NCBI GenBank assembly: GCA_021604925.1
Contig: BQJX01000114.1
Coordinates: 1-7,772, forward strand
Length of the DNA: 7,772 bases
Origin: Gemmatimonadota bacterium
GTDB lineage: Bacteria > ARS69
Direction: 5' to 3'
Shown: positions 1 to 5,481 of the stretch, piece by piece
Layout of the letters: each line of letters starts with the position of its first letter
Numbering within the stretch: the first letter of the stretch is position 1
The notes under the pieces: model-generated
What the model was told of the DNA's origin: nothing
The model's input: only the letters and a program-made list of their open reading frames with translations
The model's database searches: none
Made by a program: the position numbers and the translations under genes

Positions 1-24
1 AGCCTATCACGGGACGACGCGTGA
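1..24 (+). pseudogene. Possible last codons of an upstream gene
   Basis: Read from base 1, the first eight codons give S-L-S-R-D-D-A followed by TGA at 22-24. The S-L-x-R part resembles the end of the tail found on all genes here (gene 2 ends K-S-L-Y-R), with S in place of the tyrosine. The window may therefore open inside the 3' end of another gene of the same kind on the plus strand. Only four residues are comparable and the key Trp would lie outside the window, so chance similarity is quite possible. Confidence 0.2.
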
Positions 25-64
25 ATCCCGCAGCGAAGACCGTCGATGGCCACAGAGTCTCCCG

Positions 65-101
65 AGCGTCACACGTTCACGGAGGCATTCCGGAGACGCC
101 C
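65..101 (+). repeat. 37-bp dispersed repeat, copy A
   Basis: First of three copies (others at 1410-1446 and 3179-3215). The copy runs AGCGTCACAC, then TTCACGGAG, then TCCGGAGACGCCC, and differs from the other two at only a few bases (G for T at 75, T for A at 88). The ends GCGTC and GACGC are inverted complements, and CGGAG-purine-C occurs twice in direct orientation within the element. A C-rich tract follows. All three copies lie between genes and point the same way. Confidence 0.85.
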
Positions 102-164
102 AATCCCCCGATCCCCCCCAAACGCGCAAGGGGCCGCAACCATTACGGTTACGACCCCTACAAT

Positions 165-188
165 TGGTGGAGGCGGCGGGAATCGAAC
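165..188 (-). other. tmRNA-3'-end-like segment (possible att relic)
   Basis: On the minus strand this reads GTTCGATT then CCCGCCGCC then TCCACCA. That matches the T-loop-to-CCA end usual for bacterial tmRNA, e.g. TTCRAYTCCCGCC..CTCCACCA as remembered for E. coli ssrA. The 5' strand of the T-stem does not pair, and no tmRNA 5' end is recognisable nearby, so this is not a functional tmRNA. A block that starts at the T-loop and stops at CCA is what tyrosine integrases leave as an attachment-site duplicate. The alternative is chance: the related minus-strand gene 8 has CCCGCCACCTCCACCA after its stop without the T-loop. Confidence 0.35.
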
Positions 189-204
189 GGCGGGTGGAGA
201 CACC

Positions 205-225
205 CTACTCCCGGTAGTTGTTCTT
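205..225 (-). pseudogene. Relic of a gene 3' end (tail K-N-N-Y-R-E-stop)
   Basis: Reading leftwards from 225, the codons give K-N-N-Y-R-E and TAG, one residue different from the end of gene 8 (K-N-S-Y-R-E-TAG). At DNA level the two are AAGAACARCTACCGGGAGTA plus GGG, with a single mismatch, and both are followed downstream by CCCGCCRCCTCCACCAAT. Further upstream on the minus strand the frame is broken by a stop after about a dozen codons and the Trp is lost. I read this as the last trace of a deleted gene whose 3' end was homologous to that of gene 8. Confidence 0.55.
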
Positions 226-359
226 TAGCGCGGGCTTTGGTGGCTGGCCCGGTCAGCGACAACACCTGTCGAAGCCGGTCGTTCCGGGTTGAACCGCTCA
301 GCGCCGGTGGCTGTCGTGCCGATGTCCATGGGAGGAGGGGGAACTCAAGGGGTGCACCG

Positions 360-1319
360 ATGAAGCGTATGCTGCACAAGGTCCGATTTCGAACTGCCTT
401 GCGACTCCTCGTCGTCTTGGTGGCTGTGCCTGCGTCATCCCAGGGAGCTGACGACGCCGTACAGATCACAACACACACAAAATACACGGTCTCCGACTAC
501 AGCCCCACATGGTCGCCCGACGGCAGCGAGATCGCATTCTACTCCAACCGCGACGGTCATGGTCGCATCTGGCGAGTACCGGCGACTGGCGGCACACCAA
601 TCCAGGTCTCAACGGCAGAGGCGGGCGAGTCCGTAACCTGGTCGGACGACGGGCGAATTGCCTTCCCCGAACTGGACCTCGTCACAATGGACACGAGCGT
701 CTCGTGGGTGCGACCTGACGGCAGCGACCTCACCCGCGTGACCACAGGCGCCCATGTTTGCTGCTGGCAGGTAGCCTGGGCTCCCGGTAGCCAGGACATC
801 GCCTACGTGCGCGACCCTAGTGGGAATGGCATCTTTCGGACTGCTGCCTCTGGATCAGGAACAGACCCCATTCCGTTGACCTTCCACCACGACTGGGGCC
901 CCACCTGGTCTCCGGATGGTAGCCGAGTCGCCTTCTGGAGGAACTTCGGCTGGAACGACATCCACGTGGTTGACGCAGGCGGAGGCACGGCCGTGCCGCT
1001 CTGGAGCGATTCCTTTTTCAACTCTGACCCTGCGTGGCATCCCGAACACGACGTGATCGCGTTCTCGTCGGCTCGCGGCGAAGGAGCCGCAAACATCTGG
1101 ACATACAAGCTCCTCGACGGAACCTTCACCCGAATCACCGATGATCCTGGGGGCGCATGGGGACCATCCTGGTCGCCGGATGGCAGGCAGCTGGCGTTCG
1201 TTTCCATCCGCAGCGGAAACCAGCGCATCTGGGTAATCGACGTTCCGGAGACCGCCGTCAGCGTGGGACGTTCGACGTGGGGCTCCATCAAGAGCGCCTA
1301 TCGGAGCAAACGCCGGTAG
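360..1319 (+). CDS. Exported TolB-like (PD40) beta-propeller protein with WGxIKxxYR tail
   Basis: A 319-residue protein starting at ATG 360, chosen because it begins a clean signal peptide (basic MKRMLHKVRFR, hydrophobic LRLLVVLVAV, likely cleavage after SQGA at 30). AAGGGG lies 8 bases upstream. The mature part consists of six PD40/WD40-like blades, each with a W-x-P-D-G-type turn followed by an 'xIAF' strand: W51SPDG, W94SDDG, W140APGS, W183SPDG, W226HPEH and W271SPDG. This repeat family is typified by the periplasmic TolB propeller, but the protein lacks the TolB N-terminal domain and any Pal/Tol neighbours. A general extracytoplasmic binding or scaffold role is therefore all that can be inferred. 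The end is S-T-W-G-S-I-K-S-A-Y-R (305-315) followed by a basic SKRR. It stands alone: repeat copies flank it and gene 2 starts 291 bases later. Confidence 0.88.
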   Translation: MKRMLHKVRFRTALRLLVVLVAVPASSQGADDAVQITTHTKYTVSDYSPTWSPDGSEIAFYSNRDGHGRIWRVPATGGTPIQVSTAEAGESVTWSDDGRIAFPELDLVTMDTSVSWVRPDGSDLTRVTTGAHVCCWQVAWAPGSQDIAYVRDPSGNGIFRTAASGSGTDPIPLTFHHDWGPTWSPDGSRVAFWRNFGWNDIHVVDAGGGTAVPLWSDSFFNSDPAWHPEHDVIAFSSARGEGAANIWTYKLLDGTFTRITDDPGGAWGPSWSPDGRQLAFVSIRSGNQRIWVIDVPETAVSVGRSTWGSIKSAYRSKRR

Positions 1320-1610
1320 TTCAGAAGTGCCCCCCACACAGGTGCCGGGAGTGCGATGTTCAGCTGCCCGCGGCTATCGGACGCCCCGTCTTCTCTCCCC
1401 GTAGCCCCCAGCGTCACACTTTCACGGAGACAATCCGGAGACGCCCCTCCGCTGCGAAGGAAGCGCCTCGGTTGGGCCGAACCCGCGGCTCGATTCCGGG
1501 GCAAGGGCCACTGGAACCCGGTTCACATCGGGCATATACTTCATGGGATGAGTCGTACGCGGGGAGACGAAACCGTGTCGTCGTTCCGAGGTGACAAGCG
1601 GAGGGAGACG
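1320..1610. other. Intergenic region between genes 1 and 2, possible promoter
   Basis: The gap contains repeat copy B (1410-1446) about 90 bases after the gene 1 stop. A TATACT hexamer at 1535-1540 could be a -10 box; the best -35 candidate upstream (CTGGAA, 1511-1516, 18-base spacer) is poor. A start there would give a leader of about 65 bases before the GTG of gene 2. No terminator-like hairpin with a T-run was seen after gene 1. A frame in phase with gene 2 extends back to 1356 across the repeat, but reads as non-protein. Confidence 0.35.
1410..1446 (+). repeat. 37-bp dispersed repeat, copy B
   Basis: Same element as at 65-101 and 3179-3215. It matches copy C at every position except A for G at 1430 (CGGAGAC versus CGGAGGC). 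In this copy the internal direct repeat CGGAGAC-AATC-CGGAGAC is exact. It is preceded by CCCC and followed by CTCC, also shared with copy C. Confidence 0.88.
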
Positions 1611-2177
1611 GTGGTCCGATTCGCTGTGATGCTCATGGTGCTGCTGGGCGCACAAGATCTCGCTGCGGAGAACCTGTGCCTGGGACCAAGCAAGCTTGGC
1701 CACAATCTCACTGTGGACTGCGATCCAGTCAGTCCGATCGCGCATGAGAACGGATGGGTGGGGTTCAGTACGGATGCGCAGGGAACCTGCGAGACCGGCA
1801 ACAACTGTTCTCCCCACCGGGCTGGTTGCTTCTGCTCGGGCTTCGACTACACATGGTCCATCAGCTCAAGCGCGACGGATCCCCATGTCAATCAGGGCGC
1901 ACTGCCTGACACTTTGTATCTCTGGGTGCACTGTGCAGCGTTCGACGGTGTGTTCGCTGCGGAGTTCGGGTTGCAGGGAACAGTAGGAGTGATGGCCTTC
2001 GATCCAATGAACGGGTTCTCAAACCTTGGAACCGCAGAAGACCTGCTACTACTGGCCCCTCCGACTTGCCCAACGCCCAACCTTCTCGTTGGACGCATCA
2101 CTGTCGAGGCGAGCACGAGTATTGCCAGGGACCCTGCTATGCGAACCTGGGGTGCAGCCAAGAGCCTCTACCGTTGA
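1611..2177 (+). CDS. Exported Cys-rich protein, paralogue of gene 7, with tail
   Basis: A 188-residue protein of unrecognised function. GTG 1611 is preferred because GGAGG (1600-1604) sits six bases upstream and a compact signal peptide follows directly (MVRFAVMLMVLLGAQDLAA, cleavage after A19). An ATG at 1548 in the same frame is the alternative and would add 21 residues. The mature protein begins ENLCLG and has about eight cysteines, suggesting disulfides outside the cytoplasm. Its second half (DTLYLWVHC, then AAEFGLQG, then PNLLVGRITVEA) aligns in order with gene 7 (GSLYLWLVC, YEGGFMSFQG, DPLLVGQLTVTA), although overall identity is low. Blocks like these suggest a small beta-rich domain; I know no enzyme with them. 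The end is T-W-G-A-A-K-S-L-Y-R, a tail variant with A in place of the usual I/V, immediately before the stop. Confidence 0.8.
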   Translation: MVRFAVMLMVLLGAQDLAAENLCLGPSKLGHNLTVDCDPVSPIAHENGWVGFSTDAQGTCETGNNCSPHRAGCFCSGFDYTWSISSSATDPHVNQGALPDTLYLWVHCAAFDGVFAAEFGLQGTVGVMAFDPMNGFSNLGTAEDLLLLAPPTCPTPNLLVGRITVEASTSIARDPAMRTWGAAKSLYR

Positions 2178-2433
2178 GACCGTCGTTCTGTGTAGCCCTC
2201 GGCAACGCCGAACGTTGCGCAGGACCACACTCTGCAGGGTGTGCCCAACTCACAGGGCATGCCGGGTCGGCACGTTCCCAGATTGCCCATCTTGCCGGGT
2301 GCCAGCAGGCCAGAGTCATTCGGTTGTCTGGTTACACGGCCAAGGGTTTCAGGGTTTCACACCGTCCGCCCCTCGGTAGACCGCCGGTCTGCATCTTGGG
2401 CTGCTCGTGGGGGAAGGTGAAGGGGGCGTACCG
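2178..2433. other. Intergenic region between genes 2 and 3 with orphan tail
   Basis: No complete gene is visible. A 7-bp stem with loop TGCA lies at 2226-2243 (CACACTC / GGGTGTG, one G-T pair), about 50 bases after the gene 2 stop. It lacks a following T-run, so at best it is a weak or factor-dependent 3' end. The right end of the region encodes an orphan tail that runs into the start of gene 3. The open frame leading into that tail overlaps the 3' end of gene 2 out of phase and resembles no family I know. It is probably the eroded body of a lost gene. Confidence 0.5.
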
Positions 2434-2437
2434 ATGA
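2405..2437 (+). pseudogene. Orphan tail S-W-G-K-V-K-G-A-Y-R-stop without a gene body
   Basis: The codons TCG TGG GGG AAG GTG AAG GGG GCG TAC CGA then TGA encode a perfect copy of the tail consensus ending in a stop, yet there is no recognisable protein upstream. The ATG of gene 3 overlaps the final Arg codon and stop. The AAG-GTG-AAG-GGG codons provide a purine-rich Shine-Dalgarno stretch 7-8 bases before that ATG. This is either the remnant of a deleted secreted-protein gene or a retained leader that now serves gene 3. Confidence 0.7.
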
Positions 2438-3159
2438 TGCTGCTCAACCTCTCTCGAACCGGAGCCGCCGTGCGCCCGTTGGCGAGGCTCCTTCTTCTGC
2501 TGCCGGTGATCTCCACGCCGGCGGCATCCCAGTGGACCGGCGCTACCGGGGTCGTTTTGCAGCCCGGACCCGAGGGCAAGGACACCTGTTGGGGAACAGT
2601 CTACGCCAAGGACGGGCAGCCCGACGCGGAGACGCTCTACCATGGAGGCTGGGGCGACTGGTACTACGACTACTTCGAGTTCGATCTCGCGGCACTTCCC
2701 AGGGACGTGGAAGCAGCTCGCGTGGAGTTCCAAGTGTTCACGACTTCGTTCCGGCCCAACGATCCCGCCTTCGAGGTCCACCGGATCCTCGAGCCTTGGA
2801 CCGAGGCGGGATGCAGCTTCTACGATCACCCGGCCTCCGTTCGGGAGACACGCATGAGCCCCCTCGTGGACGGTTGGAACACGGTCGACATCACGAGGCT
2901 CTATCGCGCCTGGACCGACGGAACCTACCCGAACTACGGTCTCCGACTCGTTCCCACGAGGAACAACGAGACGAACGGATCGTTCGCGTCGTCGGACCAC
3001 GCGGACCCGTCGCTACGACCGCGGATCATAGTTTACCCGGGACTCTCTCCCACTGAGTCTACCTGGCGCGGAAAGGGCGCCGGGGGTGGTGCCGGCGAAC
3101 ACAACTCGGCTTCGTCCCCGACCACGTGGACGCGGATCAAGGCGTCGTACTCTCGGTGA
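2434..3159 (+). CDS. Exported DNRLRE / CBM96-like domain protein with variant tail
   Basis: A 241-residue protein. ATG 2434 (or the adjacent ATG 2437) opens a signal peptide with a long Leu run (LARLLLLLPVIS, cleavage near PAAS at 29-32). An in-phase start at 2407 would only add the orphan-tail codons. Residues about 35-203 fit the DNRLRE/CBM96-like beta-sandwich: an opening strand with 'DTCWGTVYAKDGQPDAETL', 'YFEFDLAALPRDVEAARVEF', 'W-N-T-V-D-I-T-R-L-Y-R-A-W', 'N-Y-G-L-R-L', and the closing S-S-D-H-A-D-P-S-L-R-P-R-I-I-V. In known members this module is a non-catalytic domain, often carbohydrate-binding, at the surface. The C-terminus is odd. After the domain comes S-T-W-R-G-K-G-A-G, apparently a damaged tail, then a Gly/Ser-rich linker, then T-T-W-T-R-I-K-A-S-Y-S-R, a tail with T for G and an extra S between Y and R. 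Confidence 0.85.
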   Translation: MMLLNLSRTGAAVRPLARLLLLLPVISTPAASQWTGATGVVLQPGPEGKDTCWGTVYAKDGQPDAETLYHGGWGDWYYDYFEFDLAALPRDVEAARVEFQVFTTSFRPNDPAFEVHRILEPWTEAGCSFYDHPASVRETRMSPLVDGWNTVDITRLYRAWTDGTYPNYGLRLVPTRNNETNGSFASSDHADPSLRPRIIVYPGLSPTESTWRGKGAGGGAGEHNSASSPTTWTRIKASYSR

Positions 3160-3178
3160 CGTAGCAATGGTCGCCCCC

Positions 3179-3215
3179 AGCGTCACACTTTCACGGAGGC
3201 AATCCGGAGACGCCC
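3179..3215 (+). repeat. 37-bp dispersed repeat, copy C
   Basis: Third copy, beginning only 20 bases after the gene 3 stop. A partial echo of its right half, GGCAATCCAGGAGCCGCC, follows at 3234-3251, so the element may have been partly duplicated here or may share ancestry with the adjacent recombinase sequence. The C-rich tract after the repeat is longest in this copy. Confidence 0.88.
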
Positions 3216-3248
3216 CTCCCCCCAACTTCCCCAGGCAATCCAGGAGCC

Positions 3249-3353
3249 GCCGACCTGGCCATGACGGGGCGGTACACGCATATGAGCCCGGCCGCGCGGG
3301 AGTCGGCGGTGAGGCTGCTGGACGAGCCCCATTGGGCCGCCCAGCACTCCTGA
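3249..3353 (+). pseudogene. C-terminal relic of a tyrosine recombinase / phage-type integrase
   Basis: The frame reads A-D-L-A-M-T-G-R-Y-T-H-M-S-P followed by AARESAVRLLDEP and a stop at 3351-3353. This is the end of the catalytic domain of XerC/XerD and phage-type integrases, whose usual form is LGH-x-x-L-x-M-T-x-R-Y-x-H-L-S-P with the nucleophilic Tyr in R-Y-x-H. Just upstream in another phase (from 3232) the codons read Q-A-I-Q-E. A 10-base loss at the expected L-L-G-H would join the two pieces, which supports a decayed gene, although that stretch also resembles the neighbouring repeat. The rest of the enzyme, including the Arg/His catalytic residues, is missing, so it is not functional. 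It marks past integration or cassette activity in this island. Confidence 0.65.
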
Positions 3354-3393
3354 CACGCCAGTCTTGTAGCTAGGTGGCCACGGGAGTACCCTA

Positions 3394-3412
3394 GAGGAGG
3401 TTCTCTGCCTCC
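3394..3412 (+). promoter_or_regulatory. Strong Shine-Dalgarno-like box inside a small hairpin
   Basis: GAGGAGG at 3394-3400 is the best ribosome-binding sequence in the neighbourhood, but it lies 24 bases before GTG 3425, and no standard start codon sits at the usual distance. GGAGG (3396-3400) can pair with CCTCC (3408-3412) across a 7-base loop. It could be a leader structure affecting gene 4, a lost start, or chance in GC-rich DNA. A weaker GGGGG at 3413-3417 is better placed for GTG 3425. Confidence 0.25.
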
Positions 3413-3424
3413 GGGGGTGCTTCC

Positions 3425-4324
3425 GTGTTGCGATGGGCCATTGCAGCGACCGCCGTGCTTGTGATGTCTCTGTCGAGTTCGACTGCGGCCGCGAACATCA
3501 ACTCCACCGACCCTAGCGACCCGGCGGACGTGCGCGATGACAGGGATCTGGACGGTCTTCCGGACGACGGGGGCCCTGTCGGCGGCACCGGGACGCACTC
3601 GGCCGGCTTGCCCATGTCAGGCCACTTCCTGTACGACAGGTCCCATGGCGGTTTCATCAGTCTCGGGGACTTCGCGAACTACCTGGTCAGCCAAGGCTGG
3701 ACGTACACGGAACGCACCGAGGGTGAGTTGTCGTCGGCCGTGCTTGCCGACGTGGACATTCTTTTCCTGATGGGCGGCACTACACCGTTCACGCCGGAGG
3801 AACTCGCCGCCGTCAGCGGCTTTCTCGAGAACGGCGGCGGCCTCTGGATGGTCCACGACTACCTCGGATACGCCGGCGTGGTGAATCAGGTTTCCGAGCC
3901 GCTGGGAATCACGTTCCACAACGACTCCATCTTTGGTTGGCCCCTCGTCACGGAGATCCTGCCGCATCCTGTTTCGGACGGGGTTACCGAATACACGTTC
4001 TACGCCGGAAGCTGCCTCGAGGTGCGGCCGCCGGGCTGGCTTCTCGCTCGGCTGAGTTCAGGGAGCACGCTCTACTGCCCGGAGACCCCGGGAGTCATGG
4101 CGATTTGGGACGAAGGAGCAGGACGCGGGGTTTTCCAGAGCGATGCGACGCCACTGTACTCCAGCTACTTCCCGGAAAACCTATCAGAAGAACATCTTCG
4201 GCTCCTTGACAACATCCTGATCTGGCTGCTCGGGACTGGACCGATCGCCACGGAGTCGGCGACCTGGGGCGGTATCAAGGCGTCGTACCGGTCCCCTTCC
4301 GCAACGCTCGGCGGACGGCCATGA
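3425..4324 (+). CDS. Exported GATase1-like (DUF4350/GIFT-like) protein with tail
   Basis: A 299-residue protein starting at GTG 3425, which gives the signal peptide MLRWAIAATAVLVMSLSSSTAAA (cleavage near 23). An acidic linker with D39-x-D41-x-D43-G-L-P-D47 resembles a calcium-binding thrombospondin-type-3 loop. From about residue 66 the sequence has the outline of a glutamine-amidotransferase-like alpha/beta fold: F-L-Y-D-R-S-H-G-G-F, then DVDILFLMGG, then F-T-P-E-E-L-A-A-V-S-G-F-L-E-N-G-G-G-L-W-M-V-H-D. This pattern is known from DUF4350 and GIFT-type domains, which generally lack the amidotransferase Cys, and I see no such nucleophile here. The tail is T-W-G-G-I-K-A-S-Y-R followed by ten more residues (SPSATLGGRP), the longest extension in the window. 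The stop overlaps the ATG of gene 5 by four bases, so the two are probably co-translated. Fold assignment is moderate; function unknown. Confidence 0.83.
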   Translation: MLRWAIAATAVLVMSLSSSTAAANINSTDPSDPADVRDDRDLDGLPDDGGPVGGTGTHSAGLPMSGHFLYDRSHGGFISLGDFANYLVSQGWTYTERTEGELSSAVLADVDILFLMGGTTPFTPEELAAVSGFLENGGGLWMVHDYLGYAGVVNQVSEPLGITFHNDSIFGWPLVTEILPHPVSDGVTEYTFYAGSCLEVRPPGWLLARLSSGSTLYCPETPGVMAIWDEGAGRGVFQSDATPLYSSYFPENLSEEHLRLLDNILIWLLGTGPIATESATWGGIKASYRSPSATLGGRP

Positions 4325-5481
4325 GCACGCCGGGCATGGTCCCTGTGCTGCGCTGGACCGCCCTCTTGGCCCTGGCCTTGCTCACTCCCCCCTCGTTCGC
4401 CCGCACCTGGCACATCAATCCTGATGGGACAGGCGATGCGCCGACGATTCAGGCGGCCGTGGATTCCGCGGCGGCAGGCGACGTTGTCCTCCTGGAGGCC
4501 GGTGTCTTCCTGGAACAGGTGGCGCTCAAGAGTGACCTGACCCTTCGCAGTCTAACGGGGCCAACCGCCACGTCTATCGACGCCGCGGGCCAGCGCTTGT
4601 ACTGCATCTACACCGCGGGCTCCGTGGATAACGTCACGGTGGAAGGGATCCGGTTCACGGGGGTCGGACGAGCAGCGATCGTCCTCGGGGGCACGAACAT
4701 CCTGTTTCGGGACTGCATCATTGAGGACAACACCGGCGGAACTGGCACGCTTTCGACTCATGGCAGTACCCGAATCCTCGATTGCGTCTTTCGACGAAAC
4801 AGCGCTCTCGCCGGAGCCGACGATCCGAGCGCCGGGACCCTGGTCCTATCAGAGCTCGGTTCAGTGCACCTGGAGGGCTGTTCGTTCGACGACAACAACG
4901 GCACCGTCATCGAGGCGTGGGGGGCGGGAAGCAGCATGGTGAGATGCCAGGTTCGTGGCAACTGGGCCTATGGCACACCACTGCTCATCGCGGTGTGGAG
5001 CACCTTCGACTTGCGGGCCACCCTCTTTGAGGGAAACTCTGGAGAGCTTCTGTTTGGGGGCCGCTGGGGCGCCCCGGCAGCCCTGCTCTCGGCGACGCGA
5101 AACACATTTGTGGGCAACCACGGGCTCTTCGAAGAACCGATGGATCTCACAGACGGATCGGCGTTTCATGCCAATGTGTTCACGGAGGCTGGAGTGGGCT
5201 TCACCATGCCCACGGGTCTCGTGAGCGTCACCTGCAACGACTCCTGGGGCAACGGAACCGACTGGGCAGGACTCGACCCGACGATCGGTGGCAACTTCTC
5301 CGCCGACCCCCTCTTCTGCGACCCCGACGCCGGCGACTACCACCTCCAGTGGGGCTCCCCCTGCCTGCCGGCCAACTCACCCGACGACTGCGGCCTGATC
5401 GGCGCCTACGGTTTCGGCGGCTGCAACAGCATCTCAGTAACGCCCGAATCGTGGGCGCAAGTGAAGGCGAGGTATCGATGA
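4321..5481 (+). CDS. Exported right-handed parallel beta-helix protein with tail
   Basis: A 386-residue protein starting at ATG 4321, inside the gene 4 stop (ATGA). The signal peptide ends at P-P-S-F-A (27). The next residues, T-W-H-I-N-P-D-G-T-G-D-A-P-T-I-Q-A-A-V-D-S-A-A-A-G-D-x-V-x-L, are the classic opening of pectate-lyase-like beta-helix proteins. Coils follow with recurring 'xVxGIRFTG', 'xLFRDCIIEDN', 'xILDCVFRRNSA' and 'xLEGCSFDDNNG' patterns (about residues 60-300). The closing block has D-P-L-F-C-D-P, G-S-P-C, D-D-C-G-L-I-G-A-Y and G-G-C, likely disulfide-linked. The end is S-W-A-Q-V-K-A-R-Y-R directly before the stop. No catalytic pectinase residues are evident, so an adhesive or structural surface role is more likely than an enzymatic one. 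The same architecture, including the closing block, recurs in gene 8. Confidence 0.9.
   Translation: MSTPGMVPVLRWTALLALALLTPPSFARTWHINPDGTGDAPTIQAAVDSAAAGDVVLLEAGVFLEQVALKSDLTLRSLTGPTATSIDAAGQRLYCIYTAGSVDNVTVEGIRFTGVGRAAIVLGGTNILFRDCIIEDNTGGTGTLSTHGSTRILDCVFRRNSALAGADDPSAGTLVLSELGSVHLEGCSFDDNNGTVIEAWGAGSSMVRCQVRGNWAYGTPLLIAVWSTFDLRATLFEGNSGELLFGGRWGAPAALLSATRNTFVGNHGLFEEPMDLTDGSAFHANVFTEAGVGFTMPTGLVSVTCNDSWGNGTDWAGLDPTIGGNFSADPLFCDPDAGDYHLQWGSPCLPANSPDDCGLIGAYGFGGCNSISVTPESWAQVKARYR

Larger units (their letters stand above)
25..359. other. Gene-free stretch before gene 1
   Basis: I see no credible protein gene here: the short open frames are low-complexity and cross the 37-bp repeat. The stretch holds repeat copy A (65-101), a small GGGG/AACC..GGTT/CCCC inverted structure at 130-157, a segment resembling a tmRNA 3' end on the minus strand (165-188), and a decayed minus-strand gene end (205-225). 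No convincing promoter for gene 1 was found. A longer reading frame runs in phase with gene 1 back to a GTG at 21, but its translation lacks protein-like character and places the signal peptide internally, so I do not treat it as coding. Confidence 0.6.

Noticed and set aside
21..359. N-terminal extension of gene 1 to GTG 21
   Set aside because: The 113 extra residues cross the repeat and the tail relic, look non-protein-like, and would bury the signal peptide inside the protein.
130..560. Complete tmRNA gene on the minus strand
   Set aside because: Only the 3' T-loop-to-CCA part matches. The T-stem does not pair, no matching acceptor 5' strand (GGAGGCG-like) was found within a plausible distance, and the interval overlaps gene 1.
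803..1337. Two overlapping minus-strand open frames opposite gene 1
   Set aside because: They sit opposite six regular PD40 blades of gene 1 and show no recognisable domain.
1352..1400. Possible further tail relic ending G-Y-R before repeat copy B
   Set aside because: Only A-x-G-Y-R is recognisable, the Trp and Lys are missing, and three or four residues are not enough to separate it from chance.
2332..3000. Minus-strand open frame of 222 codons opposite gene 3
   Set aside because: Composition is charged and low-complexity, and the opposite strand has a clear signal peptide plus DNRLRE-like domain.
65..3215. CRISPR array
   Set aside because: Only three repeat units spaced 1.3-1.8 kb apart with genes between them; no regular spacers and no cas genes.
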